Shown here piece after piece: positions 1-10,107 of a DNA stretch of 64,000 nt (positions within the stretch are counted from its first letter, which is position 1; each line of letters starts with the position of its first letter). The stretch is from positions 9,058,907 through 9,122,906 of the forward strand of contig NC_068351.1 of assembly GCF_014633365.1 (NCBI RefSeq), written 5' to 3'. This DNA is from Diospyros lotus (taxonomy: Eukaryota; Streptophyta; Magnoliopsida; Ericales; Ebenaceae). Made by a program: the position numbers and the translations under genes. The notes beneath the pieces are model-generated. The model was not told the DNA's origin and did no database searches. It saw nothing but the letters and a program-made list of their open reading frames with translations.

Positions 1-402
1 TAGTTTTGAGTTTTGAATTTATTTTTAGTTTTCTATTTTAGTAGTCTATTTTTAGAAAATTAAAAACGCGTTTTTTTTTGTCATTTTGAAAAATTATTTT
101 TTAAAATAAAAAATTAGAAAACGCATTCTTTTTGAAATTTTAAAAATAATTTTTTAATGATATTTTATTCAATAAATTTGATTATTTAGTAAATTAAAAA
201 TATTTAATATTTATAAATTATTAAAAAAATATCTACATTTTAAAGTTAATGAATTTTGTAATATTTTTTTCATTATAATAATAAAATATGAATAAATAAA
301 TAAATGTGTTTTGAGTTTTGAATTTATTTTTGATGAAAACACTCATTATTTTAGAAAATTGAAAACTAAAAATGACTTGAAAACAGCAAAGAAAACACAA
401 TT
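1..402. mobile_element. TIR element of the TAA-targeting family, copy A (left end outside window)
   Basis: This AT-rich block has no gene. Positions 1-320 match, in inverted orientation, the right arm of a related element at 41700-42020 (shared text includes TTTTATTCAATAAATTT and ACGCG boxes). The right terminus reads GCAAAGAAAACACAATT and is followed directly by TAA at 403-405. The same terminal pattern ends three other copies in the window. The 3-bp TAA target suggests a PIF/Harbinger-type non-autonomous element. No transposase is encoded. Confidence 0.5.
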
Positions 403-405
403 TAA

Positions 406-1606
406 GATTGTGTTTTCAGTTCATTTTTAGTTTTTAATTTTTTAAATTACTAAAAATACGTTTAGTTTAATATTTTTGAAAATAAAAAAAACCCAAAACA
501 TGTTTCAGTCAAAACACACTGAAAATACCAAAATGCGAAAAATAACCCCTCTCCTCTTCCCCCCACATCTCACACAAATCTTCCATCTCTCTTTCTTCTC
601 TCTTCTCTTATTTCTCCTCTATTATCGTCGTCGATGACTCCTCTTTTCTCCTACATCCTCCATCACCGATTGTCACATGAAGCCAACGATGATGGCTTGA
701 TGATGCTAATGGCAAAGTAACATCCACTGCTATAGCGAGGGCAAGAAACGACAGCCATGGCGATGCATAAGGCAATGGCCGGTCGAACATGGCAGAAACA
801 CTTGAGAGGTAGCGATTGGAGATGATGTGTCGGAGGAGAAAATTGACAACCGCTAACAGCGAAAGGCAACATTCATGGCCATAAAGCCTTTGGTTGGCGA
901 TGACCCTGATTCCCTTACCGAAGACATCACAATAGTGAAGAAGAAGACCCACAACCATAATGCCCACTGGTAGTCGGTAACATGAAAGAGGCCTCTAATT
1001 GTTGGAAACCATCGGCCACGGTGGTCGGTGGTGACTAATAGTACATTCTGGCTCATTTTTGTGTATGTGTTAGTTTGGTGTTTCTAATAATAGACTATAA
1101 TTGTATAAATCTCTAGCTGGCAATGGTTGTCGACGACGGAAAAGATACAGGGCATGGTAGAAAATAGAAAAAATAAAAGAAAAAATAAAAGAAAAAAAAA
1201 GTAAAAAAGAGAAAAACAAAATCTTAAATTTTAAAAATAAAATTATATATTTACTTAAAATTTTAAAAATGTAGTATATCTATATTATAATTAAAAATAT
1301 AATATATTATTAAGTATATTATACATATTATGTATAATAATATTTTACCAGTTCATTAATCAAATTTATTATTTTATTTTAATAATAGAATTTTATCAAA
1401 AAGGGTTAATTTTATTATTTAATAATCAAATTTATTGAATCAAATATTATAAAATATATTTTTTTAAATTCCAAAGTAAACGTTTTTTAATTTCTCTATT
1501 TTAAGAAACAGTTTTTTATAATAACAAAAAGAACATATTTTTAAAAATTTTAAAATATAAAATTAAAAATGAATTCAAAACTTAAACACGAAAGAAAACA
1601 ATAGTC
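406..1606. mobile_element. TIR element of the TAA-targeting family, copy C (about 1.2 kb)
   Basis: The element begins GATTGTGTTTTCAGTTC right after TAA (403-405) and ends CGAAAGAAAACAATAGTC right before TAA (1607-1609). Both arms are AT-rich inverted repeats like those of copy B at 40672-42034. The core at about 540-1130 is more GC-rich, with CTCTCC runs and TCGTCG/CACCG-type low-complexity text. Open frames there (for example 608-967 on the minus strand) match no protein I recognise and look spurious. The core may be captured genomic sequence, but I cannot identify a source. Confidence 0.55.
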
Positions 1607-1609
1607 TAA

Positions 1610-1907
1610 GATTTTGTTCTCTTTGCTATTTTCAAGTTATTTTAGTTTTTTAAAATAATTAAAACGTGTTTATTTTTATATTTTTAAAAATGTATGTTTA
1701 AAAAGAAGAAAAAAATTATAAATAAAACTCAAAACAATAAAAAGTCATTTTAATTATTTTCATCACAAATATGTTCAAAATTTCTATAATACAAAAAATG
1801 CTACAAAGAAAAAAAAACATATTTTTAACAATCTCAAAATAGATATTCAAAACAAAAAAGTGAAAATAATTTCAAAACTGAAAACTGAAACACGAAAAAA
1901 ATAGCTC
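1610..1907. mobile_element. Short MITE of the same family, copy D (298 bp)
   Basis: The left terminus GATTTTGTTCTCTTTGC follows TAA (1607-1609). The right terminus, read inward on the other strand, is GGAGCTATTTTTTTCGT. The element lacks the GC-rich core of copies B and C, so it looks like a fully reduced MITE. The right flank is CTAG, not a clean TAA. Confidence 0.5.
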
Positions 1908-2648
1908 CTAGTTTTTTATTTTATAATGAGAGACTTAATTGTTTAATAAATAATTAAATTAAAAAACAAAAAAATATATTTTTTCTATGACTGAGCATGC
2001 TCTAATATTTTAAAGATTTTTCTTTCTTAGAAATATAACGTGTGACTCAAGCTAAATGTAAAAATATGAGTAACAGAATAATCAATTCTAAGTTATTATA
2101 TAATATTTTAAAATATTTAAGGCTAAAAAATAAAATTAACTATATAAAAGATATTAATGGTTGTTTCTATAAAGATATTAATTTAATAACATAAGCAATT
2201 AAGTTTTCTTTTGGATGATCTAAAGGTGCTTTCGATTACAAGTATGAAATTTGGATGGAAACAAAATACTTTATAGACAATTAAATTGTTTAGAATTAAA
2301 TTATAAGAAAAATATTAATTAAAAATATTTGATTGTCTTAATTTTTTATCTGGAAATTGTTATATTTTTTTAATTTTCGATGTTTGATCGTAATTATTTT
2401 TCATGAAAATAATCACATACACATGTAGATAATCAATAATCAAATATATAAATTAATAATTAACTATGTAAAATAATTAAATATACACATATTCAAAAAA
2501 ATAAATCAAATATACATACACAAAATAATCAAAACAACCTACTTGCCGAATAACTTCAACCACGGTCGTCGTCGCTTGCCCACTGCTATCGCCGGTGATG
2601 TCGCCCACAACCATCACCGCTGCCGCCATGGCCGTTCAACCACTGACC
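1908..2648. other. AT-rich intergenic DNA, no gene
   Basis: Very AT-rich, with A/T homopolymer runs and no reading frame of note. From about 2550 the text becomes CACCG/GTCGCC-like low complexity. This is the target into which the Cassandra element inserted, and the low-complexity text resumes at 3251. Confidence 0.6.
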
Positions 2649-2871
2649 TGTAATACCCTAAGAGTTGAAATAATTGTAGTATATATCGAAAATAAGTAAG
2701 GAAGGAAACAACACCATCTGAATACCTTTTGGACTAAATATAAGCAAAGAACTCCCAGGTTAAGTGTGTTTGAGCTGGAGAAGCTCGGATGGATGACCCC
2801 CTGAGAAGTTCGCGTAAGCCATCAGGGTAAATTATTCTGCTCCTTCATATCACTCGATGCGGGATGTTATA
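2649..2871 (+). repeat. 5' LTR of the Cassandra element
   Basis: This 223-bp LTR retains the full 5S-like block: an A-box-like segment (GGTTAAGTGTGTTTGAGC, from about 2758) and an IE/C-box-like segment (from about 2787). It is therefore the copy more likely to bind the RNA polymerase III factor TFIIIA, if either does. Confidence 0.8.
2747..2816 (+). promoter_or_regulatory. 5S rRNA-derived internal promoter block in the LTR
   Basis: The text resembles 5S rRNA from AGAACTCC through AAGTTAAGCGTGCTTGGGC to GGATGGGTGACCTCCTGGG, with scattered substitutions. In Cassandra elements this block is known to act as a Pol III promoter. Activity in this copy is inferred. Confidence 0.7.
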
Positions 2872-3056
2872 GGTGATATCAGAGCTGACACTTAGTGAAG
2901 ACGGTCCGATGAGGGCAGGGAATAGTGCCGGGACTTGAGGACCTATATAAGAAGCGGGCTCTAGCAAGTTTCTAAGATGGCAACCTTCAAAAGAGAGAGT
3001 TGTGACCAATTATAAAGTTGCATGACGAGGACATTATGTGCTCAAATAGGGGAGAA

Positions 3057-3250
3057 TGTAATATCTTAAGAGCAGAGAGAATTGTAGTATATATCAAGAA
3101 TAAGTAAGAAATGAAACAATACTAGCTGAATACCTTTTGGGCTGAATGTAGACAAAGAACTCACAGATTAAGCGGTGACCCACTGGGAAGTTCATGTAAG
3201 CTCATTAGGGTTGTTTTGGTCATTCCTATTATTTGATGCGGGATGTTATA
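3057..3250 (+). repeat. 3' LTR of the Cassandra element, internally deleted
   Basis: This 194-bp copy aligns with the 5' LTR throughout, but about 30 bp are missing between GATTAAG and CGGTGACCC. The loss removes most of the A-box/IE part of the 5S-like block. Confidence 0.75.
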
Positions 3251-5700
3251 TGACCATTGTCATCACCCCTGCCCACTGTTATCGCCGCTGCTACTGCCAT
3301 CGCCCCTGCTCACTGCCTTCGTTAGCCACTGTCATTGCCCCTGTCCACTGCTTTCGCCACCCGCTGTCTTTGCCCTTGTCATTGCCATTTATTACCATTG
3401 TCGATGGTAGTTGCAACTGCCGGTGGTGAAAGATAAAGGCCAACATGGTGGGCAATGGTGGCCAACGTGGTTTTCTATTTCCATGGAAATTAAATCTAAC
3501 CCTCCTGGAGAAAATGAATTACAACAAAAGTGGCAAAATAGGGTCACGTGATCAAAAGATGGAAATCATTTTTCAAAAAACAAAATGGGTAATCAAACAT
3601 GTCAAAATTTAGAATTTAAGTAAAAAATGACAATTTTTCATAAAAAAATGTGGCCAATCTAACAGACCTAAAGTTCATCTCTCAAATATTAATTATGCAA
3701 TAGCACATCCACAGATTACACAAACTACTACTATATTTTCCAAAATAGTATGGATATTCTTTGACTTTATTTGTGATACAACATTTTCACCATGCGTTAT
3801 GTAATGGTTGTATTTATTTAAAATCTCCAAAATGCCCTTCATCTCTCTTTACTATAATTATCCAAAAATAAAATAATAAATTAATATTGTTAGTGGGCAA
3901 TTAATACCTAAATTTAAAGAAACTAATTGCGTGAAAAATGAAAAAAAAAAAAAAAAAAGATTTCTTCAATAAACACCGTCTCAACAACTTTTCATTGTAT
4001 CTACTACAGTCTTCACCATCAACCATCTCTTCTGACAAATCTATACCTAAGAAACTCTTCACAATTATCAATAATCTGTTAACTATAGTTTCTAGAGAAA
4101 ACACAAATGAAGAGATCAATTTGTTCATAACTTGGAAAGCCAATTGCTTGGGTTTTTGGAGATTGAATTCTCTAGAAATTCATTGTTTGGGTTTATCGTG
4201 TTTTTTTTAAATGAAATTATTATGTTATCTTGCATCGAGTAACATAACATTTACCTAACACAAATAAAATCAAAAGGAAAGTGTGGGCCCTACTCTCTTT
4301 CCCCTCCCTCACACACTCTCCTTGGCCCGCGTTGAGCTCTAAAAACCCTAAACCGAGTTATGGGTTTTTGGAGAAATGGATCTCTAAAAACCCATGACCA
4401 CAAGGTAAGTTTGTCCAAAAATCTATTGCTATTGATGGATTTTTAGAGAAACCCTAATTGTAAGATGAAGATTTAGTGGGGATAAAGAGAACGACAAATA
4501 AAAAAATAATTTAAAAAGTAAAATGGTTAATTTTTATGTTCAATAAACTATAAAAAAATATCCTAGCCATTTTAAAAAATAATTAGGAGAGCTTATGCAA
4601 TTTCACTCAACTTTAGAAGTAATTTGTGAAATTTACCCTTTAAAAAAATTTATATACCTTAATGACTTAATTAATCAAAAAGATTTCTTTTTAATAAAGG
4701 AGATGGGGGAAGCAATATATAATAAATTTTCTTAATAATTATGTGGTAAGTTTATTACAATAGGGTAAAAAATTCTTTATCTTTTTTTTTGGGGTCATAT
4801 TAGTAATTTTTATATTATAGTTAAATTTAATTTTTGAATAAATAAGGTTAATTAAATATAATTCGTTATAGTACTGACTAACTAACTAGTAATCTCTAGT
4901 TATCTAAAAAGAACTAATAATCTTTAAATTATAATTAGTTTAAAAATAAAATCTTTATTTTAATATGCCACGTACTATGACGTGGCACCGACGCAATTGA
5001 GGGCCTACGTCATTATAGGCATCATCTCATTTGTTCACGTTAAGAATTATGAGATCTTCTACTTTTTTTCAGCCAAAAGAAATTGACCTCATCATAAGGT
5101 AAGAGGCTACACAATTAAAATTACAATTATTCAATTATTTCTTTACCCACAGAGTTAAACTACATTAACTTACTTAGGCATCAAATAAATTGTGTTTTTA
5201 TGTCCCCCTCGCTCGAAAGTGCGCAATTATAAACCAACCGCTTTGATTCTTTTGACGGAGTTTAGTCTAAAATAATAGCAAAAGTGTGTGTTGTGTATTT
5301 GCATCCATTCACATTTAATTAATGCTTTTGAGAAAAATTATTTTTTTTCTAAGATAGAGAAAAAGAAATTTACTTCTTAGCAGGGCAGAATCAAACCTGC
5401 TGGAGAGTTCAGCAACCACAATTTAAGAATTGTACCCACTCATCACTATATATGGTCAGTTTAGTTGTTTTACATCGGTTTTTATTGTTGCCTCTGGTGT
5501 TTTAATTTTAAATTTATTTTCTTATAACATTAAAATAAGACCGGTATAGATACGGGTCTCACATTATGTATTAATGTGAGGTCAAGATATCGAAATCTTG
5601 TCAAGAGGAAAATCGTTAATTGTACAAATACTTAGGTTACTGAGATGATGATTGAATGCTTTAAATGGTAAAAATGCTCTCATCTAATTTGTAGATTCAC
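3251..5700. other. Intergenic AT-rich DNA without a recognised gene
   Basis: From 3251 to 3480 there is CACTGCC/TCGCC-like low-complexity text continuing the block before the Cassandra insertion. After that the sequence is AT-rich. The small open frames at 3901-4210 cover an A18 run and look accidental. Nothing in this stretch matches a protein family I recognise. Confidence 0.5.
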
Positions 5701-6060
5701 CACCCCTGCCCTTAATCGTCTCCTCTCTCCTCTGTCATGGTCGTTTTCAGCAAACTCTACCACACATCGCTTTATCGCCATATTCATCTCGTCGCCTCTT
5801 CAATCATCGATGCATTCTCTCGTCGCCTTGCTACAGCACCTTGCTCAATCGTCGTCTTGTTGCATCCTATCGTCGCCTCACCACAATGCCTCGCGCTAAT
5901 CGCCGTTGTAGCATCTCATCACCTTATTGTTGTCGTCTTTGGATGAAGCTCTAGACTTCATTCAGCAAGCCCTATCGAGCTTCATTTGCGAACGAAGCCC
6001 AGGCTTTTCTCGTTTGAGGCGTCTTGATGATCGATGATGAAGTCCGTTCTATGAAAGCCG
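5700..6060. other. GC-richer low-complexity block (TCGTCGCC-type)
   Basis: About 360 bp rich in CGTCGCC/CATCGT repeats within AT-rich flanks. The open frame at 5737-5946 (69 codons) has no recognisable domain and repeated Ser/Val/Ala runs, as expected from the base composition. It is similar in style to the core of the TIR element at 540-1130 and could be TE-derived filler. Confidence 0.35.
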
Positions 6061-6164
6061 ATTCAGTCATCTGACATGTCATCCCGTCAATACATGTAGC
6101 ACAATTCTATTAACTATATGACTCAAAACAAATATTCTTTAACAAGAAAGAGCCGTCGTGACTG

Positions 6165-7150
6165 TGGTATTGTCTTAATTTTGATGATTAGTATTGGTTT
6201 CACAAAAATTTAAATAAATAGTCTTAAAATACTCATTTTGAAGTTAAATGTCAAAATTATCAATGGGATAATATTACCTATGGACTGATTATTGTATTAT
6301 ATTTTTAACAAAGTTTTTTATAATTAAAATAATTAACAAGTTTTTTTAAACTATCGACCTATCATAAAAACTATCAATTAATTCTTAAAAACCATAGACT
6401 ATCTATTAGACATGCTCTCGATCGCTTACTATTAACAATTATTGCATCATTTTTAGTCAAAAGTTTTAATAACTGTTGATCGATTTATAAATTTGAAAAT
6501 TAGTCAACTAACTTTTTAAATCTATCGCCTAATTTTGTCTTAAAAACTTTAATGACTAATTATATTTAATCTCTACATGTTAATTTTTTATCTTTAAAGA
6601 CTGTTTCTTAAAAAATGGACCCCAAAACCTATAAATAAAATAAAATTTGAAGCTTAAAAGAGAGATTAACATTTGGGTTTTAAAGTTTCACATTCTACAT
6701 TCTCAAGTGCCCTTGTAAATTATTCATTCTCGTTTTATAATGGTTTTCAATCAAGACTATTTCTTTCATTGTAAATTATTTTCAAAAGTCTTATATTACC
6801 TTATTATCTTAAAGAGATGTGTTTTTTAGAGTGATTGTTCTCATTATCTTTATTGAATTTTTTTTTTTAGTGGATTGTGATAGAAGAACCAACTTGAGAG
6901 ATACTTGGTATAAAAAGTCGTAGTTTATAACTTCAAAGTTTTATAGTGGATTTTAAAATAGGGAGCTAGAGCAATAGATGTAAGTTGATTTTGACTGAAC
7001 TATTCTAAATTTTTGTGTCATTTGCATATTTTAATTTCTATCTTCTTGCATATTTTAAGTTCACTATTATTATATTTTTCTTAATTTTTTTTATGAAACT
7101 TTAAAAATTATTAAACACTCGATTGAACTCATTTTTGGATATACGATATC
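6165..7150. repeat. Possible decayed LTR-like sequence
   Basis: The stretch has features common in plant copia LTRs: TTGTCTTAATTTTGATGAT near the left, several ATCGA/GTCAACT stretches in the middle, and a right part ending in short U5-like text before GATTGAACTC. I see no clean TG...CA ends and no target duplication, so this is tentative. Confidence 0.25.
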
Positions 7151-7599
7151 AATGCTATTACATAAACTTAACACATGAGTTAGTAGTTATGGCGTCATTG
7201 TATTTTTGTCTTTCGACATCATGAGTCTACTTTATCTTATAAGTAGAATAGGTTTAAAATTTGAAACAATAAATATAAGTTAATTCCTGAATTATTGAAC
7301 TATTGCTGCAGTAGTGTAATTAATTACGGTAATATTGTTAAATAATTTTTTTCAAATTATAGCCTTTTTTTTTTTTTTTTTGCAAATGACAAATGGAGGC
7401 AATGTCAAAACACTTTTAAATTAATTAATAATTATAAGACATGTTTTATTTTTAAATTCTCATATGATAGTTTTAATTAATGTAGATCTATTTATTTTAC
7501 AATAACACATTTTAATTTAACCTTTCCGTTAGGTCGAGGGTTCGTTGCACCTTCCAAATCCCAACTAATAAATTAATTTAACAAAAAAAACTAATAAGT

Positions 7600-8150
7600 T
7601 TTATTTTACGTGAGAGAGGGCGACATTGTCACTTCACAAGGCGTGAACGGCTGTGAACTACGAAGGAGACAAGGGGTAAGAGGGTAAATTAACTCCGAAC
7701 ATATGTATCATAAATATGGAAACGCGACGAAGATATTTCATTGGATTGCACTCAAAATCTCGACACGCGACAGAGCCGCAGAATCGGCGCGTGGGGAACA
7801 CTGTCTCCGTGCCTGGACATATTCATTGCCGTCTAGCCAGGTGGCAAGTTATCATTTGCCACGCGCCTTAGGGGGCTCAGGTTGTGACGTGGAGTAGGGA
7901 GAAAAGAGACAAAAATGGGGCAGGAGAGCACATGAGATAAGGTAGTGGGCATGTGAAGTTGCCAGCCAAATCTGAGGTATCCAGCTCAACTCACTATGTG
8001 CATCTAACTCTGGTTGGGATGTAACCCCACCCTCTGGTTAGGTTTCTCATCCCATCTTTAGATTTAGTTACGTTGCTTTAAGTAGGGGTTAAGCATCTGT
8101 CTTTGTCTCGGAAAGCGGGTAGCTTACCTGAATTATATGCATGATCCCAA
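7600..8150. other. Moderately GC-rich unassigned block
   Basis: About 550 bp with clearly more G+C and fewer homopolymers than its surroundings. The 64-codon open frame at 7703-7897 has no domain I recognise. The text at 7954-7975 partly resembles miR167, but no star arm pairs with it downstream. It could be an old exon, a non-coding RNA or a regulatory block. Confidence 0.3.
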
Positions 8151-8250
8151 AAAATAAATAAATAAACAAATTAATTAAATTAAAGTGAACAGCCTGTCAG
8201 TTCACATAATATTTTCTTTTCGTTTTTCTTTTTGAAGTGTAGATCTCTAT

Positions 8251-8280
8251 GGGCTTGGGCTTGGGCTTGGGCTTGGGGCT
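8251..8280. repeat. (GGGCTT)n short tandem repeat
   Basis: About five near-perfect copies of a six-base unit. It is not the plant telomere repeat (TTTAGGG). Confidence 0.8.
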
Positions 8281-10056
8281 TCCGCTTTCAATTGATTTGT
8301 GAGCTTCGGCATCGGTTTGCCAATTTCATGTCTATTTTATAAATTTATTTAATGTACAGGGATGATTGTGAATTTCCATTTTTTAAGTCTATATTTTTAG
8401 GTTTTTTATTTATAATAAAAAAATCATTCTTTGTTAATAGCCTAATTGTGTGTACTTAAGGACTTTAAATATGATATGTTTTATCATTTATAATCATGGA
8501 TTTCATTTTTATTTAAAAGTGCTTGTACGTCACACTGTCACAGTTTGTTTTGTAAGGTTTTAAATTTATTTTTATTATTTAAAAAATAAAAATAAAAAAT
8601 AACATTTAATTACTTATTATTATACCATAAGTTTTTATATAATAAAACTGAAATAAAAAAATAATAAAGAATTTTTTTTTAAACAATAGCATTTTTTTCA
8701 TATGAAGTTGTTAATTTATTATGCATGTACATTTGTGTTACTTTTTATTATTTTTTGTATATTATTTTATATATTGTCGACGTTCAATTTCAACCGAGTG
8801 TGATTCATTTTGGATCGCAGTGAGTGAATCTAAAAATGTCAAGAAAAAGAAAACAAAGATCTCGGATATAAGTGAACACATGCGATTTTCACGTAGTTCA
8901 ACCAAAACGATACCTACTCCACGATCGTACTCTGATTATTCTTCCAGAGTGGCGGTATCTGATTATTCTCCTTACCCCCTTGTGATATCTTTGACTCTTA
9001 TTTATAACGAGGGGCCTTTACAATTTGAATAAAATATAGAAATATAAAGATAATATAATAGGAAACAAAGAGTCCTTATCATTTGCATAAAATCGAGAGT
9101 GAGATCCTTATTTTGAATAGTGTGATTCATTTCAGATAAAATAAGTGGGCCCTACTTCTGCCTGTTCAACAACTTTGTCACTTATGCGAGCTGGGTATTT
9201 TTTTTAGGCCAACAAGCTGATCGGTCTAGCTAATTGGAAATTTTATTGAGAGCTCGATAGGTCAATTGCTGAGAGCTCACTAGGAGTTTTGCCGGAAGCT
9301 CGTTTTACGAGTTTCGAATTTTGGTGATGTATGAGCTTTTTTTGACGAAGTTGCCTGAACCTTCTAGGCTTCGGGCGATTGGGCTGGCCCATAAAGAGTG
9401 GTATGGAAAATACATATAACATATATAAACAACAAAAAAATAAATAAATGTATGGGGCATAGTTAGGAATTTAAATGGGTCCTAATTAATCCTATTTAAT
9501 ACTAATATAAATGTAAAAATAAAAAAATAAGTATAAATCTCTTTTTAAAAATTATTAAAATAAATAAATAAATAGAGGTAATTAAAGGTCTCATTTGGAT
9601 CTCACACTAGACCCGTTTTGATGGCCTTAGGGTAGCTTGGCCCGACCCAGCTAAGTACCAGGACAATCGGCTATGTTGGGTCAGCCCAACCCGCTGTAAG
9701 GGAATGGAGGTTTTGGGGCAGAAGTGGGCCATTAGTGAACCAAGAGGCCCGTTTTCCGTTTGGTTGGTCACTTGGTCTTTCACCTTCAATTCTTAGTTTT
9801 TATGTTCACTACTTTTGACAATAAAAAAAAAGTAAAAAATGATCTTCGATTTTGTTTTCTAGAATTTTTAATTTTTTTATTCGTTTACTCAATCAGTCAC
9901 CCTTAGCAACTGAACATTATCAAAATATCTCCCAAGTGGGCATTGGTGTCCCGGTAGTTCAAAAATGGGTTTGGGCCTGTTAGCCGGTACAGGAGCCCAG
10001 AAAGTGGCGCATCACATGGAGATAACTGTGGCCCATTTGCTAGAAATGGGCTTCTC

Positions 10057-10057
<1 letters not shown>
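8281..10057. other. Intergenic AT-rich DNA, no gene
   Basis: No conserved reading frame. The 103-codon frame at 8721-9032 begins with a Phe/Tyr-rich run from T-rich DNA and then Lys/Ser-rich text, and matches no family I know. From about 9600 to 9780 there is GC-richer text without a recognised gene. Confidence 0.5.

Positions 10058-10104
<47 letters not shown>
10058..10104. repeat. (TAA)n microsatellite
   Basis: About 15 uninterrupted TAA units. The Ile or Tyr runs seen in overlapping frames are artefacts of this repeat. Confidence 0.95.

Positions 10105-10107
<3 letters not shown>

Larger units (their letters stand above)
2649..3250 (+). mobile_element. Cassandra-type TRIM retrotransposon with 5S rRNA-like LTRs
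   Basis: A terminal-repeat retrotransposon in miniature, 602 bp. The 5' LTR is 2649-2871 and the 3' LTR 3057-3250; both start TGTAAT and end GGGATGTTATA. A primer-binding site like the initiator-tRNA-Met type (TGATATCAGAGC) lies at 2874-2885, and a polypurine tract (AGGGGAGAA) at 3048-3056. The target duplication TGACC flanks it at 2644-2648 and 3251-3255. No protein is encoded. The LTR carries a 5S rRNA-like internal promoter block at about 2747-2816 (GGATGGATGACCCCCTGAG against the 5S GGATGGGTGACCTCCTGGG), the hallmark of Cassandra. Mobilisation would need proteins from another LTR element. Confidence 0.88.

Noticed and set aside
3938..4210. 90-codon frame starting in poly-Lys
   Set aside because: It starts in an A18 run; there is no domain, and an antisense frame of similar length covers the same DNA.
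5385..5460. Possible inverted tRNA or SINE (AATCAAACCTGCTGG)
   Set aside because: A B-box-like text is present, but no A box at the right distance and no cloverleaf can be drawn.
7530..7560. B-box-like GAGGGTTCGTTGCACC
   Set aside because: No matching A box or tRNA fold.
7954..7975. Possible miR167-like sequence
   Set aside because: It differs from miR167 at four positions, and no complementary star arm lies within about 200 bp.
8251..8280. Telomere-like repeat
   Set aside because: The unit is GGGCTT, not TTTAGGG, and only about five copies occur.
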